This document shows positions 1 to 5,139 of a stretch of 5,561 bases of DNA, piece after piece. The first letter of the stretch is position 1. The number at the start of each line of letters is the position of its first letter. The DNA lies in NCBI GenBank assembly GCA_016781725.1, contig JADDPU010000519.1, positions 1 through 5,561 on the forward strand, in the 5' to 3' direction. The stretch is from Rubrobacter sp. (GTDB lineage: Bacteria; Actinomycetota; Rubrobacteria; Rubrobacterales; Rubrobacteraceae). Made by a program: the position numbers and the translations under genes. The notes beneath the pieces were generated by a model. The model was not told the origin of the DNA. It worked only from the letters and a program-made list of their open reading frames with translations, and did no database searches.

Positions 1-169
1 ACCGTGGGTTTGGGTCAGGCCTTCAAGCACATTGGCAAGAGGGCCACGGTCACCGCTCGCCAGCCGGCCATGGGCCCTAGGAGCCTTCCCGGTTCCTCTA
101 CCCCGTGGAGGCGCCTTTGAGGGAGAAAATCGAGACCGAATGCGCCATCAACTGCCGCGGCGGTGCTGG

Positions 170-198
170 TTGAGTTACATCTACCACTTCGTTGTAAT
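170..198 (+). promoter_or_regulatory. Sigma-70-type promoter of the oxidoreductase gene
   Basis: TTGAGT (170-175) and TGTAAT (193-198) are separated by exactly 17 bases and match the -35 and -10 consensus at 4/6 and 5/6 positions. Transcription would start near 205, giving a leader of about 35 bases that carries the GC palindrome and the Shine-Dalgarno site TAAGGAG (227-233), six bases before the ATG. This is the best promoter-like match seen in the window. It was found by eye and not scored against a background model. Confidence 0.55.
175..197. promoter_or_regulatory. Dyad TTACA-N13-TGTAA overlapping the promoter (candidate operator)
   Basis: The arms TTACA (175-179) and TGTAA (193-197) are perfect inverted copies spaced by 13 bases, so their centres lie 18 bases apart, close to two helical turns. 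The dyad covers the promoter spacer and most of the -10 box, where a bound dimer would block RNA polymerase. The IclR-family protein encoded downstream is the obvious local candidate to bind it, but nothing in the sequence proves that. Five-base arms could arise by chance. Confidence 0.3.
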
Positions 199-210
199 TC
201 GCCGACCATA

Positions 211-222
211 CGGCGGCCGCCG
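211..222. repeat. Perfect 12-base GC palindrome in the leader
   Basis: CGGCGGCCGCCG reads the same on both strands and lies between the predicted transcription start (about 205) and the Shine-Dalgarno site (227-233). It could be a protein-binding site or a small RNA fold next to the ribosome binding site. In GC-rich DNA such palindromes also arise by chance. Confidence 0.35.
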
Positions 223-239
223 GGAGTAAGGAGCGAGAG

Positions 240-1574
240 ATGCAGCTACCAACGCAGGGTGCTTACGTCATCATCGGCGCCGGTGTGCACGGCCTCAGCA
301 CGGCCTGGCATCTGGCCAAGGAGTTAAAGGCGCGGGGACGAGGGTCCGGCGAGGACATAATCGTGCTCGACAAGACCGGCGTCGCCGCCGGGGCCTCCGG
401 CATCGCTTGCGGCGTGATCCGCAACAACTACTTCCAGCCCGCGATGCGGCAGTTGATGGCGCATTCGGTCTCGGTCTGGGAGTCAGACGCGGAGGCGTTC
501 GCCTACCATCCCGTGGGTTACATGCAGATCTCACCGGAGGTGATGCACGCCGACGTCGTGCAGATCTACAAGGAGCAGCAGGCCATCGGCTACCCCTCGA
601 CGCTCGTGGAGGGAGAACACGAGTGCCGGGAGTACATGCGGAATATCTTCGACGACTGGCAGGCCGAGAACATCACGAGCATCTTGCACGAGCACCGCGG
701 AGGGTATGCGAACAACAAAGCGTCCATACGGGCCCTCGCCGCCAAGGCGCAGGCTGAGGGCGTGCGCATCCATACCGGGGTCAGGGTTACGGGTTTAAGC
801 CTCCAGGACGGCGCGGTGAAGGCTGTTGAGACCGACCAGGGTACGGTCCGCTGCGAGCATCTCGTCGTGGCCGTCGGGCCGTGGATCCGGGATATCTGGA
901 AGATGCTCGACCTGCCGCAGAAGATCACGGTCAAAGGCCCAGACGGCGAGCTCTACCACGACCGCGAGATGTGGACGTACTGGTCGCTGCAGGAGGGCGT
1001 GCTGGGGGTCGAGCCGAGTTTTCTCGCGGACAACGAGGGCGAGATGCCGTCGGTGATCCACGTCGACACCGACGCCCCGCTCTACGACGAGAACGGTGAG
1101 CTCATCACCGATGAGCTCTGGGGGATCTACTACAAGCCGGACTTCTATTTCAACGGGGTGCAGGGCGGCGCCACACCCTACATAGTCGACCAGCCCGCAG
1201 ACGAGGTCGCCGTCGACCCGTACGGGCCAGAGAGCCCGGACTTCGTGGTCGGGGAGGACTTCGCCCGGATGTGGACCTCGGCGCTGGCCCACTGCCACAA
1301 GCGCTTCGAGGGCAAGGGTCACCTCTTCTCCAGAGAGCCTTCCGGGGGGATCGGATGCTTCACCCCGGACAGCTTCCCCGTCTTCGACGTGTTCCGGCAG
1401 AATGCCTACGTCATCGCCGACTCCAACCACGGCTACAAGATGATCGGGGTCGGAGCCTTGGTGGCCAGGGAACTGTTGGATGAATCGCAGGAGCTGCTCG
1501 AACCGTTCCGCTTCTCCCGCTACGAGACCGGAAAGCTGCATCCCACGAGCAACTCCCCTTTTCCGTGGAGCTGA
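240..1574 (+). CDS. FAD-dependent amine oxidoreductase, DAO/sarcosine-oxidase-like
   Basis: This is a 444-residue cytosolic flavoprotein of the DAO superfamily, whose members oxidise secondary or tertiary amines such as sarcosine, dimethylglycine or D-amino acids. Visible parts: the dinucleotide-binding GAGVHG (13-18) after a beta strand; the acidic end of the second strand at Asp44; GASGIACGVIR (51-61), the usual flavin-contact loop; AVGPW (211-215), typical of the second FAD segment; GCFTPDSFPVFD (372-383); and SNHGYKMIGVG (395-405), which closes the FAD site. No signal peptide or membrane segment is seen. The ATG at 240 has TAAGGAG six bases upstream and places GxGxxG at the normal distance from the N-terminus. 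The covalent-flavin His motif of dimethylglycine dehydrogenases is not evident. Cys373 is near, but by hand alignment not at, the flavin-linking Cys of monomeric sarcosine oxidase. The class is secure. The substrate is unknown, and an N-methyl amino acid is inferred from the neighbouring methyltransferase gene. Confidence 0.88.
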   Translation: MQLPTQGAYVIIGAGVHGLSTAWHLAKELKARGRGSGEDIIVLDKTGVAAGASGIACGVIRNNYFQPAMRQLMAHSVSVWESDAEAFAYHPVGYMQISPEVMHADVVQIYKEQQAIGYPSTLVEGEHECREYMRNIFDDWQAENITSILHEHRGGYANNKASIRALAAKAQAEGVRIHTGVRVTGLSLQDGAVKAVETDQGTVRCEHLVVAVGPWIRDIWKMLDLPQKITVKGPDGELYHDREMWTYWSLQEGVLGVEPSFLADNEGEMPSVIHVDTDAPLYDENGELITDELWGIYYKPDFYFNGVQGGATPYIVDQPADEVAVDPYGPESPDFVVGEDFARMWTSALAHCHKRFEGKGHLFSREPSGGIGCFTPDSFPVFDVFRQNAYVIADSNHGYKMIGVGALVARELLDESQELLEPFRFSRYETGKLHPTSNSPFPWS

Positions 1575-1575
1575 G

Positions 1576-1775
1576 GTGAGGGACGTTATCCGCGCTTTTA
1601 CATGGCCGCTCTCTCGAGAACGGCCTGTCCGGTCGGACCGACGAGCTCTGCGCGACGGCCCCGGCTACGAACCACCAGAGAGGGATCGGCGGCCAAGTAC
1701 GATCGGAGAACCCCTCGCCGTAGGTCGCTTCGCATCTATCGAGTCCCCTGGATCGCACGCCCAAGCGGACGAAGG
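1576..1775 (+). pseudogene. Probable decayed 5' fragment of the methyltransferase gene
   Basis: Just after the oxidoreductase stop, the sequence resembles the Shine-Dalgarno/start region and first codons of the methyltransferase gene at 2027. Bases 1572-1593 match 2011-2032 at 14 of 22 positions. Further on, TCCGGTC (1628-1634; 2077-2083), TCTGCGC (1647-1653; 2085-2091) and GGCTAC (1663-1668; 2096-2101) occur in the same order at offsets of 433-449 bases. In the frame from GTG 1576 one can read scattered counterparts of methyltransferase residues: L..ER, PV, GY, ER.R, G.F and P...AQ. Each match alone is weak; the case rests on their order and near-constant offset. That frame stays open to 2007 and its GTG has GTGGAG five bases upstream, so a 143-residue translated product cannot be ruled out, although its third-position GC is clearly lower than in the neighbouring genes. 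Confidence 0.38.
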
Positions 1776-1791
1776 CAGGCTGCTGGTTACT

Positions 1792-1819
1792 TTTACTATT
1801 GTGGGCAACGATTTATATT
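1792..1819 (+). promoter_or_regulatory. Possible promoter of the methyltransferase gene
   Basis: TTTACT (1792-1797) and TATATT (1814-1819) are separated by 16 bases and match consensus at 4/6 and 5/6. They lie in an AT-rich island inside otherwise GC-rich DNA. Transcription would start near 1826, leaving a leader of about 200 bases made largely of the decayed oxidoreductase end. TGCTGGTT (1781-1788) just upstream also occurs at 164-171, just upstream of the first promoter. Confidence 0.35.
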
Positions 1820-1890
1820 GCACGGGTACTTGGCGCGAAGGATGGCTCGTGTATCGCCTGAAGGGGTCGGCGGATGGAAAGCAAGCAGAG

Positions 1891-2013
1891 GCCGGGGCGC
1901 GGGGGGCAAGAGAGCTGCGCCGGGCGGGCCGCAGGAACTGCTCGAACCGCTCAGCTTTACCGCTACGCAGCCAGGGCCGCAGCCCGCGAGCGGCCCCCTT
2001 CCCGTAGAGCTAA
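1891..2013 (+). pseudogene. Frameshifted remnant of an oxidoreductase 3' end
   Basis: This stretch is a diverged copy of the last 40 or so codons of the gene at 240-1574. Bases 1891-1917 encode AGARGAREL against VGALVAREL (404-412) of the intact protein. A net 2-base insertion follows, and then CGCAGGAACTGCTCGAACCG (1930-1949) matches 1486-1505 at 19 of 20 positions and encodes QELLEP. A further single-base loss comes before CCGCTACG, and the match runs on to the stop region (CCGTAGAGCTAA against CCGTGGAGCTGA). At least two frameshifts show that it is not a functional end. It lies about 440 bases after its intact counterpart and ends at the Shine-Dalgarno site of the next gene. It came either from a tandem duplication across the gene junction or from an otherwise deleted paralogous gene. 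Confidence 0.78.
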
Positions 2014-2020
2014 AAGGAGG
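2013..2020 (+). promoter_or_regulatory. Strong Shine-Dalgarno site deciding the methyltransferase start
   Basis: AAAGGAGG lies six bases before ATG 2027. The reading frame stays open upstream to an ATG at 1874, but those 51 extra codons run through the oxidoreductase remnant and look nothing like the family, so translation almost surely begins at 2027. Confidence 0.85.
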
Positions 2021-2026
2021 AACTTT

Positions 2027-3079
2027 ATGGGCACCAGCGATCAACGGCTCGGGCTCCTCGAACGGCTGGCCGAGGGTCCGGTCATCTGCGCCGAGGGCTA
2101 CCTGTTCGAGCTGGAGCGCAGGGGTTACCTGCAGGCCGGGGCGTTCGTGCCTGAGGTCGTGCTCGAGCACCCCGAGGAGGTCGCGCAACTACACCGCCAG
2201 TTCGTCCACGCTGGGTCGGACGTGGTCGAGGCTTTCACCTACTACGCCCACCGCGAGAAACTCCGGCTCATCGGCAAGGAGGAGCTACTCGAGCGCCTCA
2301 ACCGCCAGGCCCTCGCCCTCGCGAAGGAGGTAGCCGAGGAGAGCGGCACCCTGTTCGCCGGGGACATCTGCAACACGAACGTTTACGAATCCGGGGATGC
2401 CGAGGCCGCCAGGCGGGCCAGGGCGATGTTCGAGGAGCAGGTGGGCTGGGCAGTCGAGGCCGGGGTCGATTTCATTGTAGGGGAAACGTTCAGCTACGCC
2501 GAGGAGGCGCTGATCGGCCTGGAAGTAATCAAGCAGACGGGGCTGCCCGCGGTGATCACCCTGGCCGTCCATCGTGCGCCGGAGACCCGGGAGGGCTGGT
2601 CTATCCCCGAGGCCTGCAAGCGGCTGGAGGATGCCGGGGCGGACGTGGTAGGACTGAACTGCATCCGCGGCCCGCAAACGATGCTGCCGCTTTTGCAGGA
2701 GATCATGCCCGCGGTGGACGTGCCGGTGGCGGCGTTGCCGGTCCCCTACCGCACCCGGTCGGAGGAACCGAGCTTCCAGTCCCTACGCGACCCCGACTAT
2801 GAGGACTTCCCCTCAGGGATACCGTTCCCGACCGCGCTCGACCCGTTCACCTGCAACCGCTACGAGATCTCGGACTTCACCCGCGAGGCCCGAGACCTCG
2901 GGGTCCGCTACTTCGGCGTGTGCTGCGGCGCGGCCCCACACCACATCCGCAGCATGGCCGAGGCCCTGGGGCGAACCCCGCCCGCGAGCCGCTACTCCGA
3001 GGATATGTCCAAACACGTCTTCCTCGGCTCCGACCCATCCCTGCGGCGGCAGAACTTGGAGTACAGGAGCGAGCTGTAA
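2027..3079 (+). CDS. Betaine-homocysteine S-methyltransferase-like zinc enzyme
   Basis: This 350-residue protein belongs to the homocysteine S-methyltransferase (Pfam S-methyl_trans) family, on the BHMT side. Such enzymes move a methyl group from a donor such as glycine betaine to zinc-bound homocysteine, giving methionine. The three zinc-ligand cysteines are present: Cys212 in GLNC and Cys299-Cys300 in GVCCG, equivalent to Cys217, Cys299 and Cys300 of human BHMT. Similarity to human BHMT is continuous from ELERRGYLQAG (28-38) through EHPEEVAQLHRQF (47-59), AFTYYA (69-74), GETF (152-155) and LGVRYFGVCCG (291-301). Two sites differ: the usual homocysteine-site Asp lies where CAEGY (21-25) reads here, and Trp44 of the human donor pocket aligns with Phe40. 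The C-terminal dimerisation arm of animal BHMT (about 400 residues) is missing. The start is fixed by AAAGGAGG. The gene follows the flavoenzyme on the same strand, which fits serial demethylation of a methylated amine. Family is secure; methyl donor is inferred. Confidence 0.87.
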   Translation: MGTSDQRLGLLERLAEGPVICAEGYLFELERRGYLQAGAFVPEVVLEHPEEVAQLHRQFVHAGSDVVEAFTYYAHREKLRLIGKEELLERLNRQALALAKEVAEESGTLFAGDICNTNVYESGDAEAARRARAMFEEQVGWAVEAGVDFIVGETFSYAEEALIGLEVIKQTGLPAVITLAVHRAPETREGWSIPEACKRLEDAGADVVGLNCIRGPQTMLPLLQEIMPAVDVPVAALPVPYRTRSEEPSFQSLRDPDYEDFPSGIPFPTALDPFTCNRYEISDFTREARDLGVRYFGVCCGAAPHHIRSMAEALGRTPPASRYSEDMSKHVFLGSDPSLRRQNLEYRSEL

Positions 3080-3116
3080 CCGGCCCTACCCGCCGCGCGA
3101 TACCCTACTCGGTAGA

Positions 3117-3160
3117 GCGCAACGAGGCGTCCGTAGCGAGGTGTCTTCTCGTTGTAGCGC
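3117..3160. repeat. Interrupted inverted repeat in the methyltransferase-IclR gap
   Basis: GCGCAACGAG (3117-3126) pairs with CTCGTTGTAGCGC (3148-3160) apart from three extra bases in the right arm, with 21 bases between the arms. As RNA this would make a bulged ten-pair stem. No T-run follows, so it is not a standard intrinsic terminator. It may attenuate readthrough into the regulator gene, bind a protein, or have no role. Confidence 0.3.
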
Positions 3161-3187
3161 AGAGGGATGCATATACAGCAACTCGAA

Positions 3188-3216
3188 TTGCAAGAAAACT
3201 TGATCTATGTGATACT
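3188..3216 (+). promoter_or_regulatory. Possible promoter of the IclR gene, giving a leaderless message
   Basis: TTGCAA (3188-3193) and GATACT (3211-3216) have a 17-base spacer, each matching consensus at 4/6. Transcription would start at about 3223-3224, on the ATG that best fits the regulator's N-terminus. No Shine-Dalgarno site precedes that ATG, which agrees with leaderless translation, common in actinobacteria. Confidence 0.35.
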
Positions 3217-3223
3217 TGTACGG

Positions 3224-4003
3224 ATGGTGGGTGTGAGAGAAGAGAGTATCCGCAAGGAACTTGCCATATTAATAGCCCTTGGCGGTGAGGAGGCGGTCGA
3301 GAGCGGAGGCTTAGGGGTCGTGCGGATAGCCGACCTCATCGGGCGGGAAAAGAGTCAGGTGTCTCGGGCGTTGAAGATGCTTGCCCGGAGCGGCCTCGTT
3401 GATCGTGATCCGGCGACGCTCCAGTACCGTCTGGGGTGGAGGTTCTTCGCGCTCGCGGCGCGGGCGGGTGAGCCAAGGCTACTCAGCGTTGCCCCCCCGT
3501 TGCTCGAGCGGCTCATGAAGAGGCTCGGGGAGACGGCCCACCTGTCCGTCCTCCAGGGAACCGAGGTTCTGACGGTGCTCTCCAAGTCTCCGTCTCATGC
3601 CGTTACGGCGGCGGGTTGGAGTGGACGAACGGTCCCCGTCTACTGCACCTCGTCCGGGCGGGCGCTTCTGTTCGACCATGACCTCGGTGCTCTGCGTGAG
3701 CTCCTCTCCGGCGTCGAGTTCCGCAAGCTGGGGCCAAGCACGGTTGGTGACGTCGGGCAGCTGTACGAGAGGATAGTAGCCGCCCGCGCGCAGGGTTACG
3801 CGCTCGTCGACGAGGAGTTCGAGTTCGGCTTGATCGGTGCGGCGGCGCCGGTCGTGGACTTCAAGGGCCAGATCGTCGCGGCGCTCAACGTCTCGGCGCC
3901 GAAGTTCCGTCTCGGCGGGCGGCTGGAGGCCGCGGGAGAAGAGGTAAAGATGGCGGCGGACGAGCTCTCCGCCCTGCTCGGCTGGTCCCCCGATCCCCTC
4001 TGA
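3224..4003 (+). CDS. IclR-family transcriptional regulator
   Basis: With the start at ATG 3224 this is a 259-residue DNA-binding regulator of normal family length. Residues 8-60 form the N-terminal winged helix-turn-helix: an opening helix (SIRKELAILIAL), then VVRIADLIGREKSQVSRALK (32-51) and a wing with LVDRDPATLQYRLG (58-71). Residues 80-252 are the effector-binding domain, with the IclR signature VPVYCTSSGRALLF (137-150), GYALVDEEFEFGLIGAAAPV (191-210) and GQIVAALNVSAP (215-226). The frame is open from ATG 3167, which would add 19 residues with no family likeness and only a poorly placed GAGGG; GTG 3233 has GGATGG five bases upstream and is the other reasonable choice. IclR proteins usually sense small carbon compounds and control adjacent catabolic genes, so the flavoenzyme, methyltransferase and hydrolase genes are natural targets. 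It is on the same strand as its presumed targets, 144 bases after the methyltransferase stop. Confidence 0.88.
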   Translation: MVGVREESIRKELAILIALGGEEAVESGGLGVVRIADLIGREKSQVSRALKMLARSGLVDRDPATLQYRLGWRFFALAARAGEPRLLSVAPPLLERLMKRLGETAHLSVLQGTEVLTVLSKSPSHAVTAAGWSGRTVPVYCTSSGRALLFDHDLGALRELLSGVEFRKLGPSTVGDVGQLYERIVAARAQGYALVDEEFEFGLIGAAAPVVDFKGQIVAALNVSAPKFRLGGRLEAAGEEVKMAADELSALLGWSPDPL

Positions 4004-4125
4004 ACGCCTTCGATTCCTCCGAGGCATCCTGACATACAACTTCGCCCCCGCAGTCGGTTAAGCTACGGAGACAGAGAAGATCCGGCCGGAGTAGGATGGT
4101 CCTCAAGAGATCACGGGGAGAGAGA

Positions 4126-4242
4126 GTGGACAAGGAGCAGAGAAGCGCGTTTCACGGGATCATAGACGCGATGAGCGAGTGGAACCGGATGCGGGAGCTG
4201 GGGTGGGGAGGGCCGGCTACGAGACCCGGCAACCGGCGTTGA
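4126..4242 (+). CDS. Possible small ORF of 38 residues, unknown function
   Basis: A GTG start at 4126 follows GGGGAG (4115-4120) with a five-base spacer and opens a 38-codon frame ending in TGA. Third-position GC is high (31 of 38 codons), as in the real genes nearby. The predicted peptide is charged, with an amphipathic-looking central part (HGIIDAMSEWNRMREL) and a Gly/Pro/Arg-rich tail; no membrane segment or known motif is seen. An in-frame ATG at 4096 would give 48 residues, with GGAG four bases upstream. It lies in the IclR-hydrolase gap, 54 bases before the hydrolase ATG, so it may be co-transcribed or act as a leader peptide. I do not recognise it, and a chance ORF remains possible. 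Confidence 0.35.
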   Translation: MDKEQRSAFHGIIDAMSEWNRMRELGWGGPATRPGNRR

Positions 4243-4296
4243 AACGGCGCTGACTCCTTGGTCGGTGGGGAACGTACGGGGGAGTAGTCTTAGATT

Positions 4297-5139
4297 ATGC
4301 GGGTGGCCTTGGCTCAGATCGACTGCCTACTCGGTGATGTCGACGAAAACCTCCGTCGGGCGCAAGACGTTTTGGCGAGGGCCAAGAACGAAGGCGTGGA
4401 CCTGCTCGTCTTCCCTGAGTTGAGCCTGGCCGGCTACGCCCTGGAAGAACTCGGCGACGAGGTAGCTATCCAGGCGCAAAGCAGGCCCATCATCTCCCTG
4501 GCCGAGGAGGCGGGGGAGACTACGGTGGTCGTGGGGTTCTGTGAAGAGGGGCGCGGCTTCCACACCTATAACAGCGTGGCTTACCTCGAAGGAGGGTCAC
4601 TTCTCCACCTGCACCGCAAGCTCTACTTGCCGAACTACAGGATCTACGAAGAGAGAAAACTCTACAACCCGGGACAGAGCATGAGGGCCTTCGACACCAG
4701 ATATGGCCGGATGGCTATGCTGATCTGCAACGACGCCTGGCAGCCGTTCCTGCCCTTCATCGCCGTCCAGGACGGGGCCCAGCTGCTCATAATCCCCGCC
4801 AACAGCGGTTTCTACCCGCACCCCCAGCTGTTGGACACGAAGGAATATTGGCGGGACATCACCCGCTTCTACGCCCGCATGCTCCAAAGTTACGTGATCT
4901 TCGTCAACCGGGTAGGGCAGGAAGGGGACCTCACCTTTACGGGTCACTCCCACGCCGTCGACCCCTGGGGGCGGGTGGTGGCGGAAGGCCCGGGTGGCGA
5001 AGAGGCCCTGATCACCGTAGACATAGACCTTGGCGATGTCAGGCGCCGCCGGCGAGAGGTCCCCCTGGTCAAGGAGGCCCGTCTTGCCCTCCTCAGCAAG
5101 GAACTCAATCGTCTCGCCGAAGAAGGCGGTGATCTGTGA
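4297..5139 (+). CDS. Nitrilase-superfamily carbon-nitrogen hydrolase (probable amidase)
   Basis: This 280-residue cytosolic enzyme hydrolyses a non-peptide C-N bond by the nitrilase-superfamily mechanism. The catalytic triad is complete: Glu41 in VFPELSLAGY (38-47), Lys108 in HRKLYLPNY (106-114) and the nucleophile Cys144 in LICNDAWQP (142-150). Glu118 or Glu119 stands where the auxiliary Glu of these enzymes is expected. The N-terminus MRVALAQID is the usual first strand, which supports ATG 4297. GGGGGAG (4278-4284) is 12 bases upstream, a rather long spacing. IIPANS (165-170), FVNRVG (203-208) and GHSHAVDPWGRVVAE (217-231) complete the fold. The LPNY..YEER stretch recalls the glutaminase domains of NAD synthetases, but no synthetase domain follows, so it is a stand-alone hydrolase. 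True nitrile hydrolysis is less likely than amide hydrolysis. Its place behind an IclR gene and methyl-metabolism genes suggests release of a methylated amino acid from an amide; this is inference. Confidence 0.88.
   Translation: MRVALAQIDCLLGDVDENLRRAQDVLARAKNEGVDLLVFPELSLAGYALEELGDEVAIQAQSRPIISLAEEAGETTVVVGFCEEGRGFHTYNSVAYLEGGSLLHLHRKLYLPNYRIYEERKLYNPGQSMRAFDTRYGRMAMLICNDAWQPFLPFIAVQDGAQLLIIPANSGFYPHPQLLDTKEYWRDITRFYARMLQSYVIFVNRVGQEGDLTFTGHSHAVDPWGRVVAEGPGGEEALITVDIDLGDVRRRRREVPLVKEARLALLSKELNRLAEEGGDL

Noticed and set aside
1..120. Frame open from the left edge to TGA at 118-120, as a possible 3' end of an upstream gene.
   Set aside because: The 39 residues match no family I recognise and third-position GC is only moderate (27 of 39 codons), lower than in the clear genes. 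Too short to decide without the upstream sequence.
795..1541. Long minus-strand frame (248 codons) opposite the oxidoreductase gene.
   Set aside because: It is the antisense shadow of a clearly recognised gene in GC-rich DNA. Its product shows no family motif and no Shine-Dalgarno site was noted.
1576..2007. Continuous 143-codon frame from GTG 1576, with GTGGAG upstream, apparently coupled to the oxidoreductase stop.
   Set aside because: Third-position GC is clearly lower than in the real genes, and the frame runs out of register through the frameshifted oxidoreductase remnant (1891-2013). Decayed duplicate DNA explains it better.
1826..2026. Possible riboswitch (for example of the SAM type) in the methyltransferase leader.
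   Set aside because: No conserved riboswitch core could be recognised, and most of the leader is explained by the oxidoreductase remnant.
3105..3166. tRNA-like stretch with TCGGTAGAGCGCAACG, resembling a tRNA D-arm.
   Set aside because: No acceptor stem, anticodon arm or T-arm (GGTTCGAATCC-like) can be placed at the right distances. The likeness is limited to a few bases.
4207..4250. Short GC inverted repeats (GCCGG 4212-4216 with CCGGC 4226-4230; CGTT/AACG at 4237-4246) as a terminator before the hydrolase gene.
   Set aside because: Stems of only four or five pairs, no T-run, and they lie inside or at the end of the candidate small ORF.
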